Of a stretch of 64,000 bases of DNA, positions 25,001 to 35,369 are shown piece by piece. Every line of letters starts with the position of its first letter. Position 1 is the stretch's first letter. This DNA is from Polytrichum commune (lineage: Eukaryota; Streptophyta; Polytrichopsida; Polytrichales; Polytrichaceae). The notes beneath the pieces were generated by a model that did not search any database, was not told the origin of the DNA, and saw only the letters and a list, made by a program, of their open reading frames with translations. The position numbers and the translations under genes are program-made. The DNA is taken from NCBI GenBank assembly GCA_950295325.1, contig OX485806.1, forward strand, positions 32,986,001-33,050,000. The letters run 5' to 3'.

Positions 25001-25659
25001 GTTGCATCAAGAAGAGGGAGGTCTCAATGCCATGTTGTATTGAAAATATTTTATTTCAATTGACAGGATATCAAGTAACCCAACAATGGTGGGTGCATTA
25101 GCTGGGTCATTGTTGTGTCGGAAAGCTGCTGCAAATGCCTTTTCACAACACAAAAGGAGCACCGTTACCACCAACATCATCGAATGCCTTGGTCAAAGGT
25201 GAGCAACACTATTCTCGTAATTTTGAAACATTCTCATTATATAGACTTGGGTGGTATCAAAAGAGGGTGACTCTAGTCGAACATTGTTTTATATCAATGT
25301 TGGATTGGTATACATGAGACTCCACAATATTAGTACACAATATGAAATATTATACCAAAGAGCCTTCCTAATTAGTATCAAAATTGTGATACTCATCACA
25401 TATTGATACTTGTTGGGTACCATAAGATTTGAGAATCAATACACAATATCAATAGTAGTACCAAGGAACCTACCCGACAGTATCAAAATTGTATATAAGA
25501 GCAATGAGATATTGATATTGCATGGGTATGATGAGATGGGAGAATCCTTGTATATCCAAGTCATTGATTGAACCTAATTTTTCCTCCCTCTTAACGAGCA
25601 TTATGCATCTAATGCATGAGTTTTGTTTTAACAGTATGGACAAGCTTTTCCCTCTGTGA
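16016..25659 (+). CDS. NAXD: ATP-dependent (S)-NAD(P)H-hydrate dehydratase (NAXD/CARKD), 11 coding exons
   Basis: The enzyme uses ATP to dehydrate damaged NADHX/NADPHX back to NAD(P)H, partnering with the epimerase NAXE; plant forms act in organelles and cytosol. Exons: 16016-16436, 18195-18271, 18761-18870, 19865-19988, 20657-20719, 21554-21747, 22198-22259, 23926-23992, 24128-24205, 25067-25198, 25635-25659. All introns are GT-AG, all phases join, and the total is 1353 nt (450 codons plus TGA). Motifs in order: RHKGQAG then [19 protein letters not shown] (about residues 141-160), [23 protein letters not shown] (232-244), VIDGDGLFL (262-270), [11 protein letters not shown] (286-296), [15 protein letters not shown] (358-372) with the ribokinase-fold catalytic Asp at about 368, and HKRSTVTT...IIECLG before a short C-terminus. 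The first ~125 residues exceed the catalytic core and are rich in Arg, Leu and Ser, which suggests organelle targeting. The start is uncertain: the first in-frame ATG is 16016, and 16076 ([14 protein letters not shown]) would make a neater transit peptide. An upstream exon cannot be excluded. Confidence 0.93.
16496..16884. mobile_element. Foldback MITE copy 1, in NAXD intron 1
   Basis: The two ends are inverted copies: AAGTTATCCTTTAACTCAAA at the left, and CATGTTGAGTTAGAGGTAAA at the right, read on the opposite strand. The similarity extends inward for more than 40 bp. The family recurs in introns 2 and 4 and as a piece in intron 6 of the same gene. The ends of this copy are diverged and its target duplication is not clear. 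No coding capacity. Confidence 0.6.
17030..17700. repeat. Dispersed repeat family B copy with inserted CACTA-like MITE
   Basis: The sequence 'ggtgaatgcatggtatcaa' ... 'tattgatacttggtgggta' ... 'gagaatctttg' recurs near 28.755-29.09 kb and partly near 25.24-25.56 kb. The motif TGGTATCAA occurs many times within each copy. The copy in intron 1 of NAXD is interrupted by the MITE at about 17161-17380; the copies at 25.5 and 28.9 kb lack that insertion and serve as empty sites. Confidence 0.55.
17161..17380. mobile_element. Small CACTA-like MITE
   Basis: It starts CACTACACTGTTTATGGTAT with TTAGTGTCACTAACTATTTG following. It ends in the inverted equivalent (CAAATAGTAAGTAACACTAA ... CAGTGTAG). CACTA elements have such CACTA/TAGTG termini and 3-bp target duplications. 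Here the terminal TG is altered and I could not fix the duplication. Related ends occur at 22452-22987 and 39577. Confidence 0.6.
18313..18625. mobile_element. Foldback MITE copy 2, in NAXD intron 2
   Basis: It begins AAAGTTATCCTCTAACTCAA, like copy 1, and contains the internal palindrome around 'gagtttggccctcaatgaac' with 'ggttcattgagggtgctgag' some 40 bp earlier. The right end is diverged (approximate). A 5-bp-type duplication cannot be read for this copy. Confidence 0.5.
19250..19700. repeat. Dispersed repeat family D copy, in NAXD intron 3
   Basis: Phrases 'gaacttgaaggccaaggg', 'ccacctccaagaggtgggtt' and 'accatggcacttc' recur in part at about 24.25-24.83 kb (intron 9) and 45.9-46.1 kb. 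It contains the inverted pair CCACCTC/GAGGTGG. Ends not resolved. Confidence 0.4.
20061..20403. mobile_element. Foldback MITE copy 3, in NAXD intron 4, with 5-bp target duplication
   Basis: Best-preserved copy of the intronic family: 343 bp, starting GAGTTATCCTGGAACTTAAT and ending with the inverted GTTGGAAGATAACTC. It is flanked by the direct repeat CAATA at 20056-20060 and 20404-20408. Inside is a second inverted pair around 'gatcattgagggagcaactc' and 'gaccctctatgaaccgatac'. No ORF of note. The superfamily is not assigned. Confidence 0.7.
21955..22055. mobile_element. Foldback MITE piece, in NAXD intron 6
   Basis: The phrases 'gtatgcaaaaaaatcaatgg', 'ggtccaactcctgacaaaaa' and 'gagttataatataactc' match the right part of the intronic MITE family (copies 1-3). 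Only one end remains, so this is a truncated or deleted copy. Confidence 0.45.
22452..22987. mobile_element. CACTA-like non-autonomous element, in NAXD intron 7
   Basis: The element is 536 bp, begins CACTACACCATTTATGGTAT, continues TTAGTGTCACGTACACTATT, and ends ACATATAAATGGTGTAGTG, the inverted start. Termini are an intact CACTACACCAT/ATGGTGTAGTG pair. It has no transposase ORF. A relative in reverse orientation fills about 31.54-32.08 kb. A 3-bp duplication expected for CACTA elements is not evident (TTA versus CTT). Confidence 0.7.
23000..23490. repeat. Dispersed repeat family C copy, in NAXD intron 7
   Basis: It shares 'aaagtgagatatcaagggg', 'gcttgaaagcccattggctt' and 'aaatttgaaagctcaa' with 12.26-12.78 kb. 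A 30-bp-scale hairpin lies at about 23055-23105, where 'caaactattgagagctt' is followed by 'aagctctcaatagtttg'. Non-coding. Confidence 0.5.
24250..24850. repeat. Dispersed repeat family D copy, in NAXD intron 9
   Basis: It shares 'ggccaagggctgtgacca' and 'gggtctttgaaactcatcca' with 45.89-46.1 kb, and the closing 'ggccctcaagctct' phrase with 19.25 kb. Non-coding. Confidence 0.4.
25230..25565. repeat. Dispersed repeat family B copy, in and near NAXD intron 10
   Basis: It contains 'tattgatacttgttgggtac' and 'gagaatccttgtatatccaa' and several GTATCAAA motifs. Part of the unit appears twice, from about 25385 and 25500. No MITE interrupts it at the site used by the 17161 insertion. Confidence 0.45.
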
Positions 25660-26298
25660 CTAGCTCCTTCTGTGAGGCATGCAAAGCTGTAAGTTGTCTG
25701 CATCGACCTGTCATGGAGGTGCGCACAGATGAACGTTTTTAGAACAAAAAATAGAATGAGAGTCTCATCAATAGTGCTCTAGGATCATGCTTTTGAAGTA
25801 TCCAGTTCTCACTATATGGAGGTGTATATATTCTATTGCATATAAATAAATTTCTTATGAATTTTAGTTCTGAGTAAGGTCATTTTTACAAAAGTTTCAG
25901 GCATTTAAGTTTGAAGCAAAGCTTGAAGTTTGAACCTCTTGTTACACGTCTACATTGATTGTAAAATGTTAATGTGACTGAGAAGTCGGTCATCCACAAA
26001 CTGTTCAGGCTTCAAGCATCCACAAAAACTATTTTTTGTTTTTTTTTGTGGGCAGTAATTGAGGAACAATTAAGGAAGGCACCACCTAACATAAAACCAG
26101 CATTAAGGTAGATGGGTCTTAGGTGGTTACTTTTTCCTTACTAGCCCACTTCTCCTTAGGTATGAAACACGTGGTTAGTACAAGATGGTTAGCACATGCA
26201 AATTGAGGCTTCAGCCATTTTCCTTACATTTTTTGGAGCTCATTTGAATATCTTATTCATTATCAAAGTGAAGATTCTCGTGCTCATTAAATGGTCAT
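25660..26298. other. NAXD downstream region and start of a family A repeat
   Basis: Downstream of the NAXD stop there is AT-rich sequence with AATAAA-like motifs near 25845 that could serve 3' end formation. From about 26085 a family A repeat begins ('gatgggtcttaggtggttac', 'agcccacttctccttaggta') and continues across the 26311-26966 insertion. No further gene seen. Confidence 0.4.
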
Positions 26299-26310
26299 AT
26301 AGGTCCCCTC

Positions 26311-26966
26311 CAGAGTTTGGGAAGTTTTTGAAGCCTTAGTGGCTAATTGCCGGTAGTTGTTACGAAAGGTCGGATTTTTTCCAATTTACATCGGCAATAG
26401 CCGGTCTTTTGTAAAATCAATCGGCCAATTGCCTATATTTTCATATTTTCATTGGCCAATATCTGATTAAATGGAATTCATATCGGCACTAATTGTTTAA
26501 AAAATGTATGAAAAGTTATTAGAAATCATTTCTTAGTACAAAATCTTGAATAAGTGAAAAGAAAGGCATGTTCAAAACTTTAAATTTGAAGAGTTAATAT
26601 CCTTGGCAGGAATTGAACCTAGCAATGCCTTCACAGCTTGAAGGCCAAGGGTCCCCCAATTCTTCATAGAAGCAATTGGATTTGGTCATGGAAAGGTTGC
26701 ATAATTCAAAAAGTTTAAGGTTTAGGGTACTTCCTCAAGTGCATCATCAGATGCCCCAGACAAATAGCGCTCTGGATACTTCCGGCTAAAATCCAGTAAC
26801 TCACAAGAAGAATCGGCTACATTTCCGGGACATTTTCTGGTCCATCGGCTAATTGCCGGAGGATTGAAATTACAGTCGGATTGCCATCCGATGGTTGGAA
26901 ATTTGGACCGGCCGTGAGGGGAAATCCATCGGCTGATAATGAACTAGCCGTCAGTTTTCCCCGAAC
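26311..26966. mobile_element. 656-bp insertion with 12-bp target duplication inside a family A repeat
   Basis: The direct repeat ATAGGTCCCCTC stands at 26299-26310 and 26967-26978. Without the insert, the flanks rejoin to match the uninterrupted family A copy at about 49655-49700 ('gtcatataggttcccccc' then 'aattatgttggctattg'), so both ends are resolved by an empty site. The insert carries repeated palindromic motifs GGCTAATTGCCGG (about 26339 and 26844), CGGCAATAGCCGG and CGGCCAATTGCC. No convincing terminal inverted repeats and no ORF. Long duplications point to a SINE-like or Mutator-like origin; I cannot choose. Confidence 0.7.
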
Positions 26967-26978
26967 ATAGGTCCCCTC

Positions 26979-27130
26979 AATTACGTTGGCTATTGAACCT
27001 AGAATGGATATCATATTTTGATTGAGCAATCCAATCTCTTAAAAAGACATGTCTTTTTGTATCCGCCCTTGGAGCCCCACCAAATCACATGCCACTCAAG
27101 CATGGGTTTTTGATTAAAATAACCAAATTA
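26979..27130. repeat. Family A repeat, right part after the 656-bp insertion
   Basis: It resumes with 'aattacgttggctattgaac' and 'ccaatctctt', matching 49.68-49.78 kb. Together with 26085-26310 it forms one interrupted copy. Confidence 0.6.
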
Positions 27131-27612
27131 GTTGAGTCTACCTTATGTACCAATGTCATACATTTGGAAACTTGGAAAGTGTTGGGTTTTTAGGTTCATT
27201 GTTAGTTTAGGGCATACTTACGTCAACTCAGGTTGGATCTCTTGCTTGCAAGGTCACTTGTAAACAATATGAACATTAGTCAAAATCATCTTGCACAAAT
27301 AATGTAGTGCCTAAGGAATGAGGTACCGTAGCACCATAGCTGGGTCGTGCACCTCAAAACGAATATTTATTTATTTTTTGAAAAATAAGGTTCGTCAACT
27401 AAAAATATAATTTATGAAAAAATTTTAGTCCTATGATTTAAAATAATTTAATTCGTTTTTTTTGGTAAGGTCTAGTAGTACTAGAAGTAGGTTATTTTTT
27501 TTTTCATTCATTCGTGACGGCTTCTTGGCCTTTGTTAGGTCTTTTGTATGTATGTGCACTTTGACATGTGTGAGAAGAGTGTTAGAAATGGCACCAAAAC
27601 AACGACGGGTTG

Positions 27613-27652
<40 letters not shown>

Positions 27653-28600
27653 CATGTATTAAAATAAGTATATCCCTATTAGCAAGGAGGAGAGGGAGAT
27701 GGATATAGAAAGAGAGTTTGCCGATTTGAGTGAGCAGAGCGCCGAGCCATTAACGCATTAGCATGCAACCTCTTATGGCATATTGATGTGGTTGGCGCTT
27801 AGAAGAATCCAAAATTTCCATTAATTAGTTTTTTTCCTAATATAATTATTCACTTATTCATTTGATTGGGTTCATAATTTCCAATTTTTTTCGGTTTTTT
27901 ATTTGGGAATTATTTTTGCACGAACCAACTATGGTGCTACGGTATGTGGGCCTTATGTGGGCACTCTTCTTAGTTTGACACTTATATTTGAGTGGTATAT
28001 GGCAAGGCTTGTAGGTAAAAATGGGCATTGACAAGACACATGTTATGATGAGATTGGACTATGTGCTCAAAATATGTTAATTGTTCCAAGGTTAAAAGGT
28101 ATCACAATTGGGAGAGACAATGTGGTTGTTTGAAGTAACGCAAAATCTTCACTTTGACCTCATACAACTTTTGCGTTTGAACTTGAATTCTACAACTTGA
28201 AATGTTGAGCTTTGTGGTTTGCAATTGCTTATTGAATGAGACGATTCTTGATTGGATCGAACCGCCAAATTGTTCATGGACTTGAAGTGCCCACAACATT
28301 CAAAGCATTAACTTAAAGCATATGGTCTCAAAGTTATGTTTGTGAGATTCGATGTTGATCATATAAACATTGTGAAGCTGTCATCTACATTATTGCAACT
28401 TATTCCCACCAGATACAAGGAAAGGCTAGGGTATTGGGCGGGTGTTAGAATTGGCACCAAAACCCCATTGGTTATCAAGGCGCTTCTTTAAATATACAAC
28501 TGTGGTTCTCATAAGATCAAAACCCAATCAAATAACCTTCTTTAAAAACCGCTAGCCTTTGTTGGTTTTTTTTTCCGGAAAATCACCGGGTCTTTGATTT
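27131..28600. repeat. AT-rich intergenic DNA with a (TA)n run and another family A copy
   Basis: A 29-bp (TA)n tract lies at 27617-27645. About 27930-28320 is a family A copy ('tgacacttatatttgagtgg', 'gattggactatgtgctcaaa'). No gene supported. Confidence 0.45.
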
Positions 28601-28614
28601 TTTTTTGAATAACT

Positions 28615-28716
28615 AGGACTGGAGGTTCTTTTCTTGCAAAAAGTTTCAAAACCCCGGAACCGAAAGGTTCTTTTGCTTTTGATTTGTCTTTGAAGACCGG
28701 AACCGGAGGTTCTTAA
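28615..28716. repeat. Three short GGAACCGGAGGTTCTT-type copies
   Basis: Near-copies GGACTGGAGGTTCTTTT, GGAACCGAAAGGTTCTTTT and GGAACCGGAGGTTCTTAA occur at about 41-bp spacing. Each is itself roughly palindromic (GAACC...GGTTC). Function unknown. Confidence 0.5.
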
Positions 28717-28754
28717 TCAAATCAAATATCTGCTCGACATCGTAGAAACTTGTG

Positions 28755-29095
28755 TGGGTCTGGTAATGTTATAGGTGAATGCATGGTATCAACAATCAAC
28801 ATCAATAATGGTGTTAAAGAACCTATTCGTTGATATCAAAAATTGTAATAGCGGTCAAATATTTATATTTGGTGGGTACGTCAAGGCGAGAATCTTTGTA
28901 TACCCGAGTTATTATTTGGGTCAATACTATATTAAACCATAGCGATACTAGGATGATTTTGCCTAGATATGTAAGTTCTTGCGTGATGTGTAGACCCGAA
29001 TGATATCAGAAACAAAAATATTGTCAAATATCTATGCCTTATTGGTATGTATATATATTTAATTTTTTTTAAATCCTCATTATAGATACCCGAAA
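28755..29095. repeat. Dispersed repeat family B copy
   Basis: It aligns by eye with 17030-17560 ('ataggtgaatgcatggtatc', 'gagaatctttgtatacccga', 'gattttgcctagatatg'). It lacks the CACTA-like MITE and so supplies an empty site for it. Confidence 0.55.
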
Positions 29096-30440
29096 GGTGA
29101 AAGAAAAGATGACACCAATGAAAACATTGATAGAATTTTTGACTCACTTCTCCAAAACTAAGTGTTCTTTTTGCAAAAGTTAAGAGGATTTTAATTGATT
29201 TTAGAGTCCAGGTTGCCAAAGACTAATGGGCATAAATATCTCAATATATCGAGAAGGTCAATGTCTCAATGTGTTGAAAGCTCTTCTACAAAGATGATGT
29301 GCCCACTTCCTTTATTTTATTAAAAGGAATTTACCTTCAATAATTAATACTGTAATTTTTGTACGTGGAGTGTTGAAGGAATGAGGGAATTATTGTATAT
29401 GAGTGCACCTCTTAATCGTCCAACATAAAAGCCTTGAAATAGTATGCAATCAAAGGTTACTTTTTGAAGTTGATTTGACATTATAAATAGTTTTAAAGAC
29501 CTCGAACTAGTTTACTCGAGGTCATTTGAGATGATACAGTCACAAACCTATAGGGGGTCAAGTTTTTATGCTAAATGGACGAGAGGTACGCTTGTATATG
29601 ATGATCCCCTCTCTCTAAGTGTTGGACATGTGGTGCTCAAATAAATTGGCACCTCCTCAAGACTACTCATACAAGTCTAAGGTAAGTATTTGATACCTAA
29701 ATACGCATGAGGAATTGAGGGGTCAAGCATTTTATAAGATGTGCTATAAAAAAACATATCTCAAGGTTTCTTGAGAACTGATACACAAGGGAAGTTGTGA
29801 GGCACTGTCAAAGGATCGCATCCATAAACTTGATCTGATTGGTTGATATTATAAACATGGGAGACTGGTGAAAACTTTCACACATCATATGATTTTGGAA
29901 TGATCAAAATGTCAAAATGTCTCTTGAGATGTGAGCACTTCATGAGGAATAGAAGATAATCGTGCATACCCTACATTAGATGACTTTAATAGGTACATAT
30001 AAAGAATGAATAACTAAAAATGATATTTTTTCAATTAGCAAGGTATAAGAAGAATTTAGACCATGGATTAAAAAAGTCCTTGTAGGCATTTAGGGGTCAA
30101 GGGCAATGAGTCTCTTGACCTTCATAATTTGTGTCCAAATCAAGTGCTAATTACATCTCTTGAATGCCAATCCATTGGCGTCAAAATGGATTGGCTATTC
30201 ATGAAACCTAAGCCTTGTGAGGCTTGAGCCTAGTGTTCGGGGAGATTTTTGAGCATAATCAGTCAAAATCCTAGTGCTTCCAAGTCCAACCGGTTACATG
30301 TTGTGATCTTTCATATTTTTTTTATGAATTTCAGGTATATTCCACATATTCTTCTTGAGCAATGGGTAAATTCCTGAAGTCTTGAACTTCAATTGGTTAA
30401 TCCTCAAATTCCACCGGTTCATCTATAACTACGTTATTTG
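29096..30440. repeat. Gene-free stretch with a partial family F copy
   Basis: About 29370-29640 contains diverged pieces of the unit that forms the array at 51.0-52.06 kb ('cgaggtcatttgagatgat', 'ggacgagaggtacgcttgta'). The rest is AT-rich with no supported gene. Near 30240-30310 the phrase 'ccaagtccaaccggttacat' recurs at 52.1-53.17 kb. Confidence 0.4.
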
Positions 30441-30444
30441 TATA

Positions 30445-30686
30445 ATTAGTGTGGGCCACACTAATTCTCAAATACCTACACTATTTTCTAATTATAATTT
30501 GAAGTGGTCCACTATAATTTCCAGTGTGAAAAATTAGTGTGGGTGTTTTCATCTACACATTTGGATGAAAATTCCAAGCCAAGGCATGTACTATAAAATT
30601 ACTAATGTTAACCAAGGCAATGCACTAAAAAATTTGTGTGGGCCACACTAAAACCCAACCCACATGAATTTCCCATCCACACTAAT
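30445..30686. mobile_element. 242-bp MITE with TA target duplication
   Basis: It starts ATTAGTGTGG and ends CCACACTAAT, flanked by TA at 30443-30444 and 30687-30688. The first 21 bases are themselves an odd-centred palindrome (ATTAGTGTGG-G-CCACACTAAT), and a related GTGTGGGCCACACTAAA lies near 30638. TA duplication suggests a Tc1/mariner type. No ORF. Confidence 0.6.
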
Positions 30687-30699
30687 TAGACAAAATAGT

Positions 30700-31540
30700 G
30701 CAATGGTCGGTTCTCCTCCCCGTTCATTACTTGAGCCTTGTGAACCTTTTGTATTTCTAGGACCTTATTTCTAGGCCTTGTATTTCCTAGGAAAAGAAAG
30801 GTCTAGAATTAGTCTAGAATTAGGAATAAATGCTGAGCATGTAGACTTGTTTAAATCTCCTATCCTCTCACAACCAAAGTTTGTGTCCAGGGTGGTGGAC
30901 TCTTCATACCACATACAGAGTAACATGAGTGTAAGAGCGGGTATCATTTGAGGCATAAGCGTACATAGTATACATAAGGGATAGGTACTAATTCTTTTTT
31001 TCTTCTAGTGTGTACATTTAGAAAGGCTACTAAGGATTTTGAAGTAAGGTAAATGTACAAAAAAGGGCCCTAAGGTTTAAAGGAGTTTTTTTTTACAATA
31101 GATGTGTTAGTTAAATTATCCAATTCCCATTTTCATTCATTGTTGTCATATGGTAATAGTCCTCAATGACTACCTTGTTCATTCTTGTTAGGGTTTGCAT
31201 TTGGTTCTAGTTTTTACAAACTGAAGGCTCTTGGAGCGTTCACATGCTCCCTTGAGTTTTCCTCTTTGCATTGTGGTTAAGTTATTGTGTTCTCGTCTTT
31301 ATTTGTTTGATGCAATCATTGAGGTACATGCTATGGAGAAAAATAATGTTCAATGACTTTGTCATTAGAAAGTAAAATTGGATTTTACAAGTAATAGATG
31401 CCCATTTTATTCATGATTTTTACTTTGTATATGTAGTGGAGGCATTTATCACATTAAACTGAAAAGCTTCATACAAATATATGAGTCCATTTCCTAGCTT
31501 GCTGTTAGTACGTATACATTCATTTTTCTTCATAAAATTC
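30700..31540. other. AT-rich stretch, no gene seen
   Basis: No open frame with a recognisable domain and no clear repeat partner elsewhere in the window. Confidence 0.35.
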
Positions 31541-32430
31541 CCGTATATAGGGGGGTTTAATTTCATAGTGACCCACACACATCATCTAGGTTTCCAATGA
31601 AGAGTCCAACCCCCAGGCTAATATTTGGGCATGAGTATGTTCAATAATGTTGTGAGATGTATGCCTATGGTACCCAATGGTCTACAAGTTGACTAAAGTA
31701 TACACAAATGACACTCAACATTAGTATGCTCAAGATACCTTCCTCTTGCAAACTAAAATGTAACACACATGACATTTGTCATTAATACGCTCAACAAGAT
31801 CTTCCTCTTGCATACTAGAATGTAACACACATGACACTTGACATTCATATGCTCAACAAGATACTCCTCTTGCATATTTAATCGCAAAACTATCATCTCA
31901 AGTCACCCAATGTGCTACCCTCGACACCATAATGTACATAACTTTTCACCACTCAAGCAAATCACTTAAGTTGACGAAGAGTCTCGTATTGGCACTTCAC
32001 GGACCTCTACACATCTAGTTTAGGCCCTTCGCATGTAGTGTCGTCGGTGCCACTAAATACCCTAGACGACAATGTAACTGTAGTCGTTGTAGTACACAAA
32101 ATATGATATTCAGTGTTTGATTACATTTAGTGTTGTAACCACCCTACCATGCTCAACATTAACTTTCAATTCTTTGACAATTAGAGTTAGACATAAATGT
32201 GCCGCTACCTTCCCTATTGCCACCTCCCTTATCACATCCCCCTTTTTTTCTTTCTTCATATCCTTACTAACACTAAACTCAAACAAATAACTTCCACATA
32301 TTACCATAGCTGATGTTTAGTGTCGGAGTTTACATTTAATGTTACTTACTTTCCATAGGGTTATTGATATTTAGTGTATGCGTTCGTTATTTAGTGTATT
32401 AAACACTACATATCATATCTTGTGCAGTGG
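31540..32430 (-). mobile_element. CACTA-like relics in reverse orientation
   Basis: About 31550-32080 matches the 22452-22987 element in reverse ('ctagtttaggcccttcgca', 'caagtcacccaatgtgctac'), and 'ctcaacaagat' with 'cctcttgcatact' blocks are repeated several times inside. About 32100-32430 matches 46.69-47.03 kb ('caacattaactttcaattc', 'gttattgatatttagtgta', 'aacactacatatcatatctt'). Termini are worn. No transposase frame. Confidence 0.5.
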
Positions 32431-33000
32431 TACGACGACGACGAAGACTACTACTATGACGACCGACGGCCTTCTTGACCAAGAGAAAGTCGTGTGTGGG
32501 TGTTGGTGCAGTGCAGATTACTACTGCTGCTGCTGCCTCCTCCTTCTCCTTCTTCTTCGTCTTCTCCTCCTGCTGCTGGTAAAAAGCAACTGGTGGGCAT
32601 GATTAGAATCTTGATTGATGGGTTTGAGAAGTCAGGGCCAGGCCGGAAGGAAGTAGTCGGGAGAAGTGAAAGTCCAGGCTGATGTGAAGGAAGAAGTCTG
32701 TCTGCAGCCTGCCTGTCTGTCTATCTGTCTGTCTGTCTGTGAGTCTGTCCGTCTGTGAGTCTGTGACGAGAATTGGGAAAAGGGTGCACTCGAATCGAGG
32801 CAGGCTGGCTGGCTGGCTGGCCAGCTGGTTGGGAAATTCAAGCTGGAAGAGGAGAGCATGGGCACACATAACATCTCGGTCAAGAAGTTGAAGAAGAAGT
32901 GGTGGAAGAAGGAGGAGGAGAAGAAGTGGAAAAAGTGGAGGAAGTGGAAGTGGAAGTGGAAGAAGAAGATTTTTTCTCGCAAAAGTTGTGGGGTGCAATA
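32431..33000. repeat. Simple-sequence cluster
   Basis: A (CTT/CTC)n tract lies at about 32520-32580, (CTGT)n at about 32705-32765, (GGCT)n at 32805-32822, and a (GAA/GTG)-rich purine tract at about 32880-32970. The long serine-, leucine- or phenylalanine-rich frames read through it are artefacts of these tracts. Confidence 0.7.
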
Positions 33001-35360
33001 CTAAGAAGATCGTCGATCATCGTCACCCGAAAACTTGGAGGGAGTTGATTGCGACGTTGAATGTTTGCGTGCTTTTCAGAGCCAGCTGTTTGTCCCACGA
33101 ACTTTGCAGCGCTGCGTTGGACTTTGCCCACGACTTGTGAGCACATATGGGGTCTTGGAGCATCGCCTTGCGTCACATGTTGGAGTCTTTATTTGCAAAG
33201 TTATTTATCACGGTGGTAGACTTGCATCGTTTCTCTCCTTCCCACCAACGTACGAGGGTTGCCTAGCGAGCTAGGACCCATGTGTGCGGGTGGTCTACCC
33301 ATTTGACCTCGTTGGACAACTCGTTCCATTTTGGGGTATTACGGTCGGATCCACTTCCATTCGTAGGAAACGTGGTCTCCAACAACCGGTTCCAAGCGAC
33401 GTCTGGTTTGTTGAGTCGACATGACCGATGAAGTGAAATGAAAGTCTATTTTAAAGTCCGGGAAGCCAAAAGGGCTTAGATTGGGACCACAAGTACATCA
33501 AGATGGTGTCGCACGGTTATCTTCCCAGGGTGACGGAGTGTAATGTCCTCTGAGAGACGGCCCGCTAATATGAACTTGGTGGGTCGGTTGGAAGAAACAC
33601 TTGAGACTACCTAACCTTTACATTCTAAAAAAAAAGGAAGAAAACCTACCTCTAATGGAGTTGTAGAAGAGATGTTGGTTTTACGAGCACGCCGTTCGGA
33701 ACCTCTTGTTTTGGGATCACGTTTTCGACGAGGGCTCTAATAGTGCTTCCCCAATAGTAGGAAACATGGTCCCAAACAACATGGTTCGAAAACACGTGCT
33801 TGTAATAAGACTAGTACGTCCGACATGCGTCCGATCTATGAGGGGCTCTACATTGGACGTGTCGATTCAAGAAAGTGGTTGTTTGGGACCACATTTCTAA
33901 CTAATGTTCAATGAACACATGGATTTTACATGGATTTTACACGCTCTCACTGCCTTATAAGCATGGGCATAAAATATGTGGACCTAAATACGGTCACTCC
34001 TCTTAGTCGTACGCTTAATATATCTGAGTCGTGTATATGGCAAGTCCCGTAGTCAAGAAAGGACACCTAAGGAGACACATGTTATAATGAGATTGGACAA
34101 TAAATGTTCCAAACATGGACACCAAATTCTAGCTTCCGTATGGAACATGATTGGGAGGGCCCGCTATCGCTATGCGATCGTTCAATAAGTAAGCTAATTT
34201 TCACTTTGAGCTCTCCCAATGTTTGCATCGCACCTTCCACCTCTGGAACTTGAAACGAGCATCTTTGTGATGAGATGATGATTCCTGAGCCAATCTGGCC
34301 ACCGAGACCATGCCTGTGGAGGTGGAAGCCCACCATTAACCTCTCCCATCCAAAGTCACGCGTGCATTCAAAGTCATGGCCAGCAGGGGGGTGCACAAAA
34401 TCATCAACACTGGAAGCTGGGAATTTAATTGCGACGTAAACTTGGTGCAGGTTTTCAGGCAGAGACAGTTGTCGAATTTACAGTGTGTTGGACTTCTTCA
34501 CCCACAGTAGAGACCTTCCAGACAATTTCATTTCATGGCATTCATTCTCATACTGGAGAGGGCTCTCTTTATATCGACTGAAAACAATCATTTCCCCCCC
34601 CCTCAAGTCACATGTCAATCATACGTTGATTGAGACCCTTTTGCATCCAACATGGCAACGACATTCCGGCATGGTTAGTACAGATGAAATAAAGTGGCCT
34701 CGAAGGTATTCACTTCAGTGAGTGAAGGCACTTGAAATCCTGCAATCTTCATTCTACACGGGTTTTGCAGTACGTGGTTGGAGTTCTTTGACCTGAAGAT
34801 TCTTCCAATTTATTTCATCTCTTGGTTTTCGTTAGTCATTTCAGTGAACGTATAATTCTGCGGGAAAAAAAGTTTAAAAAATAAGTAATTAGTTGCTCTC
34901 ACTGCCTTGTAAGAGACATGTTGAATTAGTAGTGTTTGGCAGGGTGAATGCCTGCAGGAAGCCGTGGCTAGCTTCCTCTGGCATTGCACGAACGCCTCTA
35001 CAAACCCATCAATATCTGGCCCTTGTAGTACCATGCCTTTCATCAACAACTTCAAGTGGAAAATTGACATTGGGAAGGGACAAATAGATACGAAATGGCG
35101 GATTCTTGAGTGTGCCACTACCTCTTGCTTTCTTTTGAAGCCCGGGTTCCGAAAGCCTTCGTTGTTGCTTTATAGCTGGAATAGACACCCACAACTCGAA
35201 GTGAATGAGTTGCAACAAGAATTGTGACATGCTGATGGAAGGTAATTTGTTGTATACTGTTGTAGGGTAGCATTTTGTTCTGTACTCTTTATTAGTGATG
35301 AAATTGGAGTCCATTAATTATGCATAATAAGGTCTTACCATGGACTTACTTTTTGAGCAC
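33000..35360. other. No supported gene; family A copy at about 33.95-34.3 kb
   Basis: The 33955-34300 part shares 'gagattggacaat' and the 'agtcgta'/'ggcaagtcc' context with other family A copies. A 104-codon minus-strand frame lies within it and has no known domain. Other frames are short. Confidence 0.4.
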
Positions 35361-35369
35361 CCCTGCTAT

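Noticed and set aside
32603-32998. 131-codon Leu/Pro-rich minus-strand frame
   Set aside because: It is a reading of (GAA)n, (CTGT)n and related simple repeats; overlapping frames on the same tract are equally long.
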